64,000 nucleotides of DNA from GCA-2687025 sp964473525 (lineage in GTDB: Bacteria > Poribacteria > WGA-4E > GCA-2687025). The notes beneath the pieces are model-generated. The model made no database searches, was not told the DNA's origin, and worked only from the letters and a program-made list of their open reading frames with translations. This document shows positions 16,541 to 24,826 of this stretch, one piece after another (the first letter of the stretch is position 1; the number at the start of each line of letters is the position of its first letter). A program made the translations under genes and the position numbers. Where the stretch lies: the NCBI GenBank assembly GCA_964473525.1, contig CAYYPK010000015.1, positions 93,295 through 157,294 of the forward strand, given 5' to 3'.

Positions 16541-17953
16541 CTACCGTGCCGTCGGATGGTCGTAGGGCTCGTCGCCTACGCCTGTCTGTAGACGCGCGAG
16601 TTCGGCTTTGAGATCCGCCAGCACGTCCGCGTACTCCGGGTCGTCGTACACGCTGTTCAGCTCTAGCGGGTCGTTCCGCAGGTCGAACAGTTCCCACTCC
16701 GGCGGCTTCGGATCGTCCGCCGACCCGGGCGTGCCCATGCCGTCCGCGTAGTAGTAGATGAGCTTGTGCGTGAGCGTCCGCACGCCGTAGTGCGCGTAGA
16801 CGTGGTGGTGCGCCAGGTGCATCCAGTAGCGGTAGTACATGGACGTCTGCCAGTCGTCCGGCGTGTCGCCCTGAGCCAACGCCCGGAAGCTTGACCCCTG
16901 CATCTTCTCGTCCGCTTCGACGCCCGCGTAGTCCAGGAACGTCTGCGCGAAGTCCACGTTGAGCGCCATGCCATCGCACACCGAGCCTGCCTCGATCTCG
17001 CGGGGATAGCGCATGACGAACGGCATCCGCAGCGACTCCTCGTACATGAACCGCTTGTCGTACCAGCCGTGGTCGCCGAGGAAGAACCCCTGGTCCGACG
17101 TGTAGACGACGATGGTGTCCTCGGTCAGGCCCTCCTCGTCCAGGTAGTCGAGCATGCGGCCTACGTTGTCATCTATCGAGGCGACGCATCGCAGGTAGTC
17201 CTTGATGTACCGCTGGTACTTCCACCGCGTCTCGTCGTCGGGAGACAGCCCCTCGGGCACGGGCTGCTTGAGATCGCGGTCGGTCATGTCCCGGCTGACG
17301 CGCATCTTCGCCGCTTCCGCCGCCGACGCCCTGTTCGCGTAGTCGTCCCAGAGCGTCTCTGGCTCGGGAACGTCCTCGTCCTCGTACATGTCCGCGTGGG
17401 CGTCGTCTGGATCCCACGGGCGATGCGGAGCCTTGTGGTGGCACATCAGCATGAAGGGCCGGTCTTCGTCGCGCTGACGGAGCCAGTCCAACGACAGGTC
17501 GGTGATGATGTCCGTGGCGTAGCCGTCGATGACGCCACGCTCGCCCATGTCGATCATCTCGGGGTCGTGGTAGAGGCCCTGACCGGGTAGGACGTTCCAG
17601 TAGTCGAAGCCCGTCGGGTCGGCGTGCCCGCCGTGGCCCAGATGCCACTTCCCCACCATCGCCGTCTGATACCCGACGCCTTGGAGCAGCTTCGGGAACG
17701 TCACCTGGCGCCCGTCGATCTTGCTCGCCAGCGTTGTGACGCCGTTCACGTGGTTGTACGTGCCCGTCAGAATCGCGGCGCGGCTAGGCGTGCATATGGA
17801 GTTCGTGCAGAAGCAGTTGTTGAAGCGCATCCCGCCGTCGGCGATACGGTCGAGATTCGGCGTCTCGTTGATCTTGCTTCCGTAGCAACTCATCGCGTGC
17901 GACGCGTGGTCGTCGGACATGATGAATAGGATGTTCGGGCGTTGGTTCGCCAT
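16541..17953 (-). CDS. Sulfatase (type I, formylglycine-dependent)
   Basis: A 470-residue arylsulfatase-family enzyme that would remove sulfate esters, probably from glycans. The modification site 'CTPSR' has Cys54 within 'SICTPSRAAILTG', which fits the C-x-P-S-R rule for formylglycine formation. Metal ligands Asp14-Asp15 ('MSDDH') and the 'TSDQGFFLGDHGW' segment are present. The C-terminal 'FDLRNDPLELNSVYDDPEY' is the usual family tail. No signal peptide is evident, so it may be cytoplasmic. It lies 34 bp downstream of an amidohydrolase gene and in line with a GH62-like gene. No anaerobic or FGE maturase gene is seen in the window. Confidence 0.93.
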   Translation of the reverse strand: MANQRPNILFIMSDDHASHAMSCYGSKINETPNLDRIADGGMRFNNCFCTNSICTPSRAAILTGTYNHVNGVTTLASKIDGRQVTFPKLLQGVGYQTAMVGKWHLGHGGHADPTGFDYWNVLPGQGLYHDPEMIDMGERGVIDGYATDIITDLSLDWLRQRDEDRPFMLMCHHKAPHRPWDPDDAHADMYEDEDVPEPETLWDDYANRASAAEAAKMRVSRDMTDRDLKQPVPEGLSPDDETRWKYQRYIKDYLRCVASIDDNVGRMLDYLDEEGLTEDTIVVYTSDQGFFLGDHGWYDKRFMYEESLRMPFVMRYPREIEAGSVCDGMALNVDFAQTFLDYAGVEADEKMQGSSFRALAQGDTPDDWQTSMYYRYWMHLAHHHVYAHYGVRTLTHKLIYYYADGMGTPGSADDPKPPEWELFDLRNDPLELNSVYDDPEYADVLADLKAELARLQTGVGDEPYDHPTAR

Positions 17954-17987
17954 GTCGTGCTTCCTTCGCGCGTGTGCGCTGCAAATA

Positions 17988-19217
17988 CTACATGCGTCGA
18001 GGCGAGATGCCAGCCGCTCTGGCCATCCCTTCGTTCGCTTTCCGCACGGTCGCTGGGATGGATTCCTCCGGTCGCCCGAAGCGTTCCCGCACCTGCTCGG
18101 GGTACCACACGGCGCCGCCCCGCACCGTCAGGTGGGATGTCAGGCGCCGAGTTGCCGTCTCCGTGATGTCGTGCGTGTCCTCAAACACGAACTCGCCGTC
18201 CTCGATGTCGAAGACCGCGATGTCCGCCACGCCCCCTTGCCGCAGGGCGCCCAGCTCGTCCGCGCGACCGATGGCGCCCGCGGGAGCGACCGTCACGGCC
18301 TCGACGACATCGGTCAGGCTCATCCCCATGTGCAGGAACTTCGACGCCGTTGTCGGCATGTCGAAGACCGGCCCCTCAACGCTGAGGCTGTGCAGGTCGC
18401 TGCTGATGACGTCGGGCAGAAAGCCGTTCTCGATGGCGCGCCGCCCCGTGGGGTAGTGGAAGCTCCCGCCTCCGTGCCCCACATCGAAAATGACGCCGCG
18501 TTCACGCGCCTCGCGGACTTCGGGCAACATCTCTCCGGCGTCCGAGAAGATAGTGTCGCCGCGTCCCTGGAAGCAGTGCGTCACGATGTCTCCGCCGCGC
18601 ATCAGCGCCAGCACGTCCGGCAGCGGCACGCCCGCGCCGATGTGCGTCATCACCCGCGTCGACACGGCCTCCGCCGCCTCAATGGCGCGCCGCAACGGCT
18701 CGACGCCGTTGTCTCCGACCTGGCCTTGGCCTTGGCGCACCTTCACACCCGTTGTGACCTCGGGGTGTGCGCGAATCGTCTCAGCGGTCAGGGCCGGATG
18801 TGCGTACCGGATGTCCTCCAATTCCCCGAGCGGGCCGTAGGTCAGCCCAATGCCGGAGATGTGCACGAAGGTGAGCACGCGCGTCACCGCTGGCTTCGCT
18901 ATCCACTCGTTGAAGCCGGCGAAGTTGGCCCAGCCGGGCGATCCGGCGTCCACGATCGTCGTGACGCCCGACGCCAGGCAGAGAGGGTCGGCCAGGATCC
19001 CCCACGTCGTCGCGCCCCAGTAGACGTGAGCGTGGATGTCGATCCACCCAGCGGTGACGAGCTTGCCGCGCACGTCGACCGTGGTCGCGCCGGCCGGCAC
19101 GGCCAGGTCAGCGCCCAGCTCGGTGATTGCGCCGTCGTCGATCGCAACGTCCATGACGCCATCGAGCCCCGTCGCCGGGTCGACGACGCGCCCTCCTGTG
19201 AGAATCGTCGCTGCCAC
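17988..19217 (-). CDS. Amidohydrolase/deacetylase family metallohydrolase
   Basis: A 409-residue TIM-barrel metal-dependent hydrolase. Ligands are visible: His62 and His64 ('DIHAH'), a likely carboxylated Lys159 ('TGVKVRQ'), His192 ('THIGAG'), His214 ('THCFQG') and Asp274 ('SSDLHS'). This is the dihydroorotase-related amidohydrolase/deacetylase group, whose tested members hydrolyse N-acetyl amino-acid derivatives. The start is a GTG with AAGGAGG upstream. It is placed between a GH62-like gene (10 bp upstream) and a sulfatase (34 bp downstream), so it may trim an amide from a carbohydrate-linked substrate; the substrate is unknown. Confidence 0.88.
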   Translation of the reverse strand: MAATILTGGRVVDPATGLDGVMDVAIDDGAITELGADLAVPAGATTVDVRGKLVTAGWIDIHAHVYWGATTWGILADPLCLASGVTTIVDAGSPGWANFAGFNEWIAKPAVTRVLTFVHISGIGLTYGPLGELEDIRYAHPALTAETIRAHPEVTTGVKVRQGQGQVGDNGVEPLRRAIEAAEAVSTRVMTHIGAGVPLPDVLALMRGGDIVTHCFQGRGDTIFSDAGEMLPEVREARERGVIFDVGHGGGSFHYPTGRRAIENGFLPDVISSDLHSLSVEGPVFDMPTTASKFLHMGMSLTDVVEAVTVAPAGAIGRADELGALRQGGVADIAVFDIEDGEFVFEDTHDITETATRRLTSHLTVRGGAVWYPEQVRERFGRPEESIPATVRKANEGMARAAGISPRRM

Positions 19218-19227
19218 GCCGGCCTCC

Positions 19228-20196
19228 TTACCGGTTCGGTGTCAGCAGGCCCACGCGCCACGGGATGTCGCCGTACCGCTTGCCGGCGTATTCCGAGTGC
19301 GGCACGCCCTGGAACACCATGCGCATGTCTCGCGCCGAGACGGTAAGTGTCTCGTCCGAGGTCAGCCGGACGAACTCGCCGTGGCTGACATGGTCGGTCC
19401 ACGCGTCTCCCTGGAACGTCACATTCGCCGCCCCAGCGAACGGCTCCTCCGGCGTCACTGCCACGCGCGTCCACTCGCCGTCGAGCGTGTCCGCGATGTA
19501 GGCCATGAAGTACCGCTTGACGCCGTCGCGCCGGTCTTCCCCCTCGACCACGGTGATGTACGTGCCGTCCTCGTCAATGCGGTACGTGTGACTCGCCTCG
19601 AACAGTCGCCACTCGTCGCACGCGTCAGCAATGACGCACTCCGCGTCTCCGAACCCATCGGGGAACGCCTCGATGTCCGTCGACGCGCGCCACATGTGCC
19701 CGTCCAGCGAAGTGAAGAACAGGTGCGCCCGCTGGTCGTCGCAGATGACCCAGAAGTCGATCCAACGCTCAACGGTCGGCAACGCGTCGTCCGGGTAGAG
19801 CAGGCGTGGCGCGCTCCACGACGCGGCGTCGCCGATGTCGGCGGTCGTTGAGTAAGCGGGCTGAAGACCAAGTCGGCGGCCCTCCACATGAGTCTGATAC
19901 AGCAGGTACCACAGCCCGTGGGGCCGGAAGTAGAAGGCCTGAGGAGCGCAGAAGTACCCGTCGACGCAGGTCAACAGCGTCCGCGTTGCTCCGCTCCAGT
20001 CCGTCAGCGACTCGGACGCAACATGCTCGATCTGGTGCGAGCGGACCTCGCTACGCACCGTGCAGAACATGTGCCACACGCCGTCGTGCTCGACGAGTGT
20101 GGGATCCTTGATGGAATACGGCGTGTCGCCCTCACGCGCGAGAGGGCTGACCAGCGGCGGAGTGGCTGTCCACGAGGGTGGCGCTAGCAGACGCAT
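19228..20196 (-). CDS. GH62-like alpha-L-arabinofuranosidase domain protein
   Basis: A 322-residue five-bladed-propeller glycosidase-like protein. It matches the GH62 pattern in order: 'IKDPT' with Asp31 as general base, 'YFCAPQAFYF', 'WIDFWVICDD' with Asp148, 'LFFTSLDGHMWR', and 'LFEASHTY' with Glu200 as acid. GH62 enzymes remove arabinose side chains from xylan or arabinan. No signal peptide is visible, unlike most characterised secreted members, so it may act on imported oligosaccharides. It heads a minus-strand cluster with an amidohydrolase and a sulfatase. GH43-type activity is the main alternative. Confidence 0.82.
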   Translation of the reverse strand: MRLLAPPSWTATPPLVSPLAREGDTPYSIKDPTLVEHDGVWHMFCTVRSEVRSHQIEHVASESLTDWSGATRTLLTCVDGYFCAPQAFYFRPHGLWYLLYQTHVEGRRLGLQPAYSTTADIGDAASWSAPRLLYPDDALPTVERWIDFWVICDDQRAHLFFTSLDGHMWRASTDIEAFPDGFGDAECVIADACDEWRLFEASHTYRIDEDGTYITVVEGEDRRDGVKRYFMAYIADTLDGEWTRVAVTPEEPFAGAANVTFQGDAWTDHVSHGEFVRLTSDETLTVSARDMRMVFQGVPHSEYAGKRYGDIPWRVGLLTPNR

Positions 20197-20281
20197 GGCG
20201 GCTCCGGGATGGCATGGGATACGGCCCTACCTTACCCCGGGTCGTCGGGCGGCTCAATCGTGGGGCTCAATCGCCGGGTGT

Positions 20282-21655
20282 CTAGACGCTGGCCGATGTC
20301 TCGAGGAAGTCGGTGTGGACCGACCCCAGGACGAACGCGGGGTCGTCCATGACGCGGCGATGGAACGGGATCGTCGTGTGCACGCCGCCGATGACGTACT
20401 CGTCCAGCGCGCGGCGCATGCGAGCGATGGCCTCGTCGCGTGTGTCGCCGTAGGCGCACAGCTTGCCGAGAAGCGAGTCGTAGAACGGCGGCACCACGTA
20501 GCCCGGGTACGCGTGCGTGTCGACCCGGATGCCCGGGCCGCCTGGCACGCGGTACTCCGTCACCTTGCCCGGAGACGGCGCGAACCCCTGCGAAGGGTCT
20601 TCGGCGTTGACCCGACACTCGATGGCGTGGCCGCGGATGCGGATGTCCTTCTGGGCGAACGGGAGCGTCTCGCCCGCAGCGACGCGCAGTTGCCACTTCA
20701 CGAGGTCCAGCCCTGTCACCATCTCTGTGATGGTGTGTTCCACCTGGATGCGGGTGTTCATCTCGAGGAAGTAGTGCGAGCCGTCGTCCTCGACGAGGAA
20801 CTCTATGGTGCCGACGCTCTGGTAGCCGATTGCCCGCGCGGCCCGCGTGACATGCCTCGCCATCTCGTCGCGGCACTTGTCGTCCAGCAGCGATGGCGTC
20901 TCTTCAACCAGCTTCTGATGCTTGCGCTGGATCGAACAGTCCCGCTCGCCCAAGTGTACGACGTTGCCGTGCTTGTCCGCCAGCACCTGGAACTCGATGT
21001 GGCGCGCGTGCTGAATCAACTTCTCAATGTACACGTCGGCTTTGCCGAAGGCCGCTTCGGCTTCGGCGCGGGTCGTGCGGAACAGGGCCACCAGGCTGAC
21101 GTCGTTGTGCGCGGCGCGCATCCCTCGCCCGCCACCACCAGCGGCAGCCTTGATCATCACGGGATACCCGATGTCGCGCGCGATCGTCAGCGCCTCTTCT
21201 TCGGTCTCGATCACGTCCTGGACGGAGCGCTTCGAGCGACGGCGCCGGCGGCTCGAGCTAGGCACCAGCGGCACGCCAGACTTGATGACGGCTTTGCGCG
21301 CGTCCACCTTGTCGCCCATGGTGCGGATGTTGTCAGCGGTCGGCCCGACGAACGTGATGCGGCAGTCCTCGCACGCCTCCGCGAACTGCGCGTTCTCCGC
21401 GAGAAAACCCGCGCCCGGGTGGATCGCGTCCGCGTTTGTCACTTCGGCGGCGGAGATGACGGCGGGGATGTTGAGGTAGCTGCGCAGCGGCTGGTGCGGG
21501 CCGATGCAGACCTGCTCGTCGGCGAGTTGCACGTGGAGCGATTCGCTGTCGGCGTCGGAGTAGACGGCTACGGTGCGCACGCCCAGTTCCTGGCAGGCGC
21601 GTATGATGCGTACGGCGATCTCACCGCGGTTCGCGATGAGCACCTTCTTGAACAC
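20282..21655 (-). CDS. accC: Acetyl-CoA carboxylase, biotin carboxylase subunit
   Basis: A 457-residue ATP-grasp enzyme that carboxylates biotin on AccB as the first step of fatty-acid synthesis. Recognisable parts are 'VLIANRGEIAVRIIRA', the ATP lid loop 'AAAGGGGRGMR' (residues 170-180), 'ERDCSIQRKHQKLVEE', 'FLEMNTRIQVEHTITE' and the C-terminal 'GFAPSPGKV'. Two oddities exist. The usual 'PGYGFL' reads 'PGAGFL' at 80-85, and a basic insertion containing five consecutive Arg residues (about 134-149) sits before the ATP-grasp subdomain. It is 3 bp downstream of accB and last in the aro-efp-acc operon. Confidence 0.95.
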   Translation of the reverse strand: MFKKVLIANRGEIAVRIIRACQELGVRTVAVYSDADSESLHVQLADEQVCIGPHQPLRSYLNIPAVISAAEVTNADAIHPGAGFLAENAQFAEACEDCRITFVGPTADNIRTMGDKVDARKAVIKSGVPLVPSSSRRRRRSKRSVQDVIETEEEALTIARDIGYPVMIKAAAGGGGRGMRAAHNDVSLVALFRTTRAEAEAAFGKADVYIEKLIQHARHIEFQVLADKHGNVVHLGERDCSIQRKHQKLVEETPSLLDDKCRDEMARHVTRAARAIGYQSVGTIEFLVEDDGSHYFLEMNTRIQVEHTITEMVTGLDLVKWQLRVAAGETLPFAQKDIRIRGHAIECRVNAEDPSQGFAPSPGKVTEYRVPGGPGIRVDTHAYPGYVVPPFYDSLLGKLCAYGDTRDEAIARMRRALDEYVIGGVHTTIPFHRRVMDDPAFVLGSVHTDFLETSASV

Positions 21656-21658
21656 CCG

Positions 21659-22102
21659 TCAGCTCCTACGGACGCGGAAGAGGGGTTCGCCGTATTCGAC
21701 CGCAGCGGCGTTGTCGACGAGGATCTCGAGGATCTCGCAGGAGAACTCCGCCTCGATGTGGTTCATGAGCTTCATGGCTTCGACGATGCAGAGCACGTCG
21801 CCGTCGGCGACAGACGCGCCAACATCGACGAACGAGTCGTCCCCAGGACGCGGCGAGCGATAGAACGTCCCCACCATCGGCGCCCGAATCAGCTCGCTGT
21901 CCGCGTCGCCGCCTTCGCCCGCGACGGGAGGCGCCTGCTCCTGAACCTGTGGCGCCACTGGCGCCGCAACCGGCACGGCGTCGATGTCGACTCCCCGGCG
22001 CATGTGGACCGCCCGGCCGTGCTCGGTGTCCTCGACGGCGAGTTCGGCGAGGTCGTATTCGACCATGAATTCCGCGAGTTCGCGCAGGTCGTCGAGGTCC
22101 AC
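21659..22102 (-). CDS. accB: Acetyl-CoA carboxylase, biotin carboxyl carrier protein
   Basis: A 147-residue carrier. The N-terminal helix pair is followed by an Ala/Pro/Gln-rich linker (about residues 43-68) and a biotinyl domain starting at 'APMVGTFYRSP'. The biotin attachment site is Lys111 in 'EAMKLMN'. The GTG start has GGAGG a few bases upstream. It is 42 bp after efp and 3 bp before accC, the usual efp-accB-accC order in bacteria. Confidence 0.95.
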   Translation of the reverse strand: MDLDDLRELAEFMVEYDLAELAVEDTEHGRAVHMRRGVDIDAVPVAAPVAPQVQEQAPPVAGEGGDADSELIRAPMVGTFYRSPRPGDDSFVDVGASVADGDVLCIVEAMKLMNHIEAEFSCEILEILVDNAAAVEYGEPLFRVRRS

Positions 22103-22144
22103 GAGGTCCGCCTCCTTGTGGCGCGGGATGTGCCGTAGGAACTG

Positions 22145-22705
22145 CTACGCTCTGCCGAGGTACTCGCCGCTGCGCGTGTCCACCTTCACCACGGTCCCGT
22201 TCTTGACGAAGAACGGCACGCGAATGACCAGGCCGGTCTCCAGCGTGGCGGGTTTGCCGCCGCCGCTCGCCGTGTCGCCCTTGTCCGTCGGGCCTGTCTC
22301 GGTGATCGCCAGCTCGACGGACGCGGGGAGCTCGATCGTAAGGGCGTTGGCGTCCTCGTCGAACTGGACCGCGACGTCCATATTCTCCTTGAGGTACGAC
22401 TTCTTGTCGCCCAACTGCGCGTCAGTAAGCGGGATCTGGTCGTATGTCTGGGCATCCATGAAGTAGTGCAGATCCTGGTCGGGGTACAGGTACTGCATTG
22501 TGCGGGTCTCGACGCGCACCGTCTCGACGCTGTGGCCGGCGCGGAACGTGTTCTCCTGGACCGAGCCGTCCGAGATCCTACGGAGCTTCGTGCGGACGAA
22601 CGCGCCGCCCTTGCCGGGCTTCACGTGTTGGAAGTAGTCGATTGAGAAAAGCTCGCCATTCCAGCGAATCACGAGCCCGTTACGGAAATCCGCGGTCGTT
22701 GCCAT
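22145..22705 (-). CDS. efp: Translation elongation factor P
   Basis: A 186-residue factor that rescues ribosomes stalled at poly-proline. The three-domain beta architecture is evident, and the loop 'HVKPGKGGAF' places Lys32 at the tip that is beta-lysylated or otherwise modified in characterised EF-P. The C terminus 'DTRSGEYLGRA' is typical. No EpmA, EpmB or EarP gene is in the window, so the modification state is unknown. It lies 18 bp downstream of aroQ and 42 bp upstream of accB. Confidence 0.96.
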   Translation of the reverse strand: MATTADFRNGLVIRWNGELFSIDYFQHVKPGKGGAFVRTKLRRISDGSVQENTFRAGHSVETVRVETRTMQYLYPDQDLHYFMDAQTYDQIPLTDAQLGDKKSYLKENMDVAVQFDEDANALTIELPASVELAITETGPTDKGDTASGGGKPATLETGLVIRVPFFVKNGTVVKVDTRSGEYLGRA

Positions 22706-22723
22706 GCACTAGCTCCTGGGCGA

Positions 22724-23179
22724 TCAGGCCGTTCCCTGCGACAGTATCCGACTCATTGCGTCCAACGCCAGCATGTAGCTGTCAGGCCCGAAGCCCGCGA
22801 TCGTCCCGGTCGCAATCGGCGCAACGAAGGAATGATGGCGGAAGGACTCCCTAGCGGCAACATTCGACAGATGGATTTCGATCACCGGCACGTCTACCGC
22901 CCTGAGGGCATCGGCGATAGCGACGCTCGTGTGAGTGTAGGCTGCGGGGTTTATCAGCACGCCATCGACGCGTCCCAGCGCGTCTCCGATGTGCGTTACC
23001 AGCGTCCCCTCGGAGTTGGACTGGTGGATGTCGAGGGCGATGCCCAACTCTCCGGCGCGCGCGCGCAACGCCTCATCTATGTCTTCGAGGGTAGTCGTCC
23101 CGTAGATCTCCGGCTGGCGCTTGCCGAGGAGCTGTAGGTTCGGCCCGTGGAGCACAAGCACGCGCCTGTCACTGGTCAT
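22724..23179 (-). CDS. aroQ: 3-dehydroquinate dehydratase, type II
   Basis: A 151-residue shikimate-pathway enzyme (3-dehydroquinate to 3-dehydroshikimate). It shows 'LHGPNLQLLGKRQPEIYG' with the catalytic Arg/Tyr region, 'INPAAYTHTS' and 'VIEIHLSN'. The ATG shares its A with the aroB stop (TGATG), indicating translational coupling. A longer frame stays open upstream but is antisense of aroB. Confidence 0.96.
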   Translation of the reverse strand: MTSDRRVLVLHGPNLQLLGKRQPEIYGTTTLEDIDEALRARAGELGIALDIHQSNSEGTLVTHIGDALGRVDGVLINPAAYTHTSVAIADALRAVDVPVIEIHLSNVAARESFRHHSFVAPIATGTIAGFGPDSYMLALDAMSRILSQGTA

Positions 23180-24267
23180 CAGAACGTCGCCTCCATGGCT
23201 GCCCTGGCGTCCGCGTCCGTGAAATCGTCGCGCATCTCGACCTCGCCAATCGCCAACGGCACGACGAAGCGGATGCGTCCGTCCTGGACCTTCTTGTCTA
23301 GCTTCATCGCGTCCACGACGGCGCCCAGGTCGACGTCCCGAGGGCATGAGGCCGGGAGTCCGGCGGCTACCAGCAGGTCGCGCTGCCGCGCGCAGAACAC
23401 GTCGTCCACCATCCCACGGGACCGGGCCATCTCGGCGGCGCATTGCATGCCGATCGCCACCGCTTCGCCGTGCAGGAACCGCGTGTAGCCCGTGATCGCC
23501 TCGATAGCGTGTCCGAACGTGTGACCATAGTTGAGCGTACCTCGCACGCCGCTCTCCGTCTCGTCCTGCTCGACGATCCGCGCCTTGATGGCCACGGACT
23601 GGTACACGATCTCCGTGAGCGCGTCGGTGTCGCGCGCGAGTATGTCGCGCATCCTCGTGCGCAGCAGTTCGAAGAGCGGCGGAGACTGGATGACGGCGTA
23701 CCGCAGAACCTCGGCGAGGCCGGCCCTCAACTGGCGGTCGGGCAGCGACATCAGCGTCTCGGGGTCGATGAGGACCAACCGCGGCTGATGGAAGGCGCCA
23801 ACCAGATTCTTGCCAAGGGCGTGGTCGACCGCCGTCTTGCCGCCTACGGACGAATCCACCTGCGAGATGAGCGTCGTCGGCATCTGGACGAACGGGACGC
23901 CACGCATGTACGTGGCGGCCGCGAACCCAGCGACATCGCCGACAACTCCGCCGCCCACGGCGACGACCAACGACGACCGCTCCATCCGGTTGGCAAGGAA
24001 CTGGTCGTACAGGAGCACCGCCGTGTCGAGTGTCTTCTGCTGCTCTCCGTCGGGCATCTCGGCGACCCACGCCTCGTGGCCGGCTTCACGCAGGGCGGTA
24101 GCGACATCGTCCGCGTAGAGCCTGCGAAGCTCAGGACTGGTCACGACGGCAATGCTCGTCGGGTCGATCACGGCGCCGAGTTCCGCAGCCAGCGACGCGC
24201 GCGCGTTGGGCGCAATGTGTATGTCGTAGCCTCGTTCGCCGAGATCGACCCTAATTCGGTGGTTCAC
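23179..24267 (-). CDS. aroB: 3-dehydroquinate synthase
   Basis: A 362-residue NAD-dependent enzyme converting DAHP to 3-dehydroquinate. Features are the NAD loop 'GGGVVGD' (105-111), 'MPTTLISQVDSSVGGKTAVD' and the zinc ligands Glu186, His249 and His266 in 'AEVLRY', 'NYGHTFGHAIE' and 'FLHGEAV'. The start is GTG, overlapping the aroK end by 17 bp. It ends in a TGATG junction with aroQ. Confidence 0.96.
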   Translation of the reverse strand: MNHRIRVDLGERGYDIHIAPNARASLAAELGAVIDPTSIAVVTSPELRRLYADDVATALREAGHEAWVAEMPDGEQQKTLDTAVLLYDQFLANRMERSSLVVAVGGGVVGDVAGFAAATYMRGVPFVQMPTTLISQVDSSVGGKTAVDHALGKNLVGAFHQPRLVLIDPETLMSLPDRQLRAGLAEVLRYAVIQSPPLFELLRTRMRDILARDTDALTEIVYQSVAIKARIVEQDETESGVRGTLNYGHTFGHAIEAITGYTRFLHGEAVAIGMQCAAEMARSRGMVDDVFCARQRDLLVAAGLPASCPRDVDLGAVVDAMKLDKKVQDGRIRFVVPLAIGEVEMRDDFTDADARAAMEATF

Positions 24268-24826
24268 ATGCTTCCTCGTGAGTCGTGATGTGTCCGCACA
24301 CGGCGTCGAGCACGCGGTCGGCCACCTCGGCGACGGATCTGCCGACCGTGTCGACGCGACAGTCGGCTACGGCGTAGGCGTCCGCGCGGTCACACATCAT
24401 GGTCGCGATGCGCGCGACGGGGTCGGGCACCTGCAGCAGTGGCCGGTGCGTTTCGTCGGCGACGCGCTCGTACACCGCCTGCGGGGTAGTGGCCAGATGC
24501 ACAACGACGCCGGTCGCCCTGAGCGCGGTCATGTTGTCCGCCCTGAGCACAACTCCCCCGCCGGTCGCCACGACGACGCGTTCGCGTAGCGCGGCATCCC
24601 GCACCGTCTGAGCCTCTATTTCGCGGAACGCGGCTTCGCCGATCTGCTCGAATATGTTGGCGATGCGCGTTCCGACCGCGGCCTCGACGAGGTCGTCGGT
24701 ATCTACCAGCTCGCGCCCGAGGCGGGACGCCAGCTCCTGGCCCACGGATGTCTTCCCCGACCCCATGAAACCCACGAGGACGATGTTCCGGCCGCACAGG
24801 TAGCTTGCGTCAGACTGAACGCACAT
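24251..24826 (-). CDS. aroK: Shikimate kinase
   Basis: A 191-residue ATP-dependent kinase making shikimate 3-phosphate. The P-loop 'GFMGSGKT' is at 19-26, the 'DTDD' metal/substrate motif at 42-45, and 'ATGGGVVLRADN' contains the substrate-binding Gly run. The N terminus is about 12 residues longer than usual with this ATG; no nearer standard start is seen. It overlaps aroC by 17 bp and aroB by 17 bp. Confidence 0.95.
   Translation of the reverse strand: MCVQSDASYLCGRNIVLVGFMGSGKTSVGQELASRLGRELVDTDDLVEAAVGTRIANIFEQIGEAAFREIEAQTVRDAALRERVVVATGGGVVLRADNMTALRATGVVVHLATTPQAVYERVADETHRPLLQVPDPVARIATMMCDRADAYAVADCRVDTVGRSVAEVADRVLDAVCGHITTHEEACEPPN

Noticed and set aside
20251..20273. Direct repeat of GGCTCAATCG, two copies 13 bp apart
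   Set aside because: Only two short copies in a small gap, too little to call a regulatory or mobile feature.
23180..24070. Long upstream extension of the aroQ frame
   Set aside because: It lies in another frame of aroB, which has full motif support. aroQ starts at the TGATG junction.
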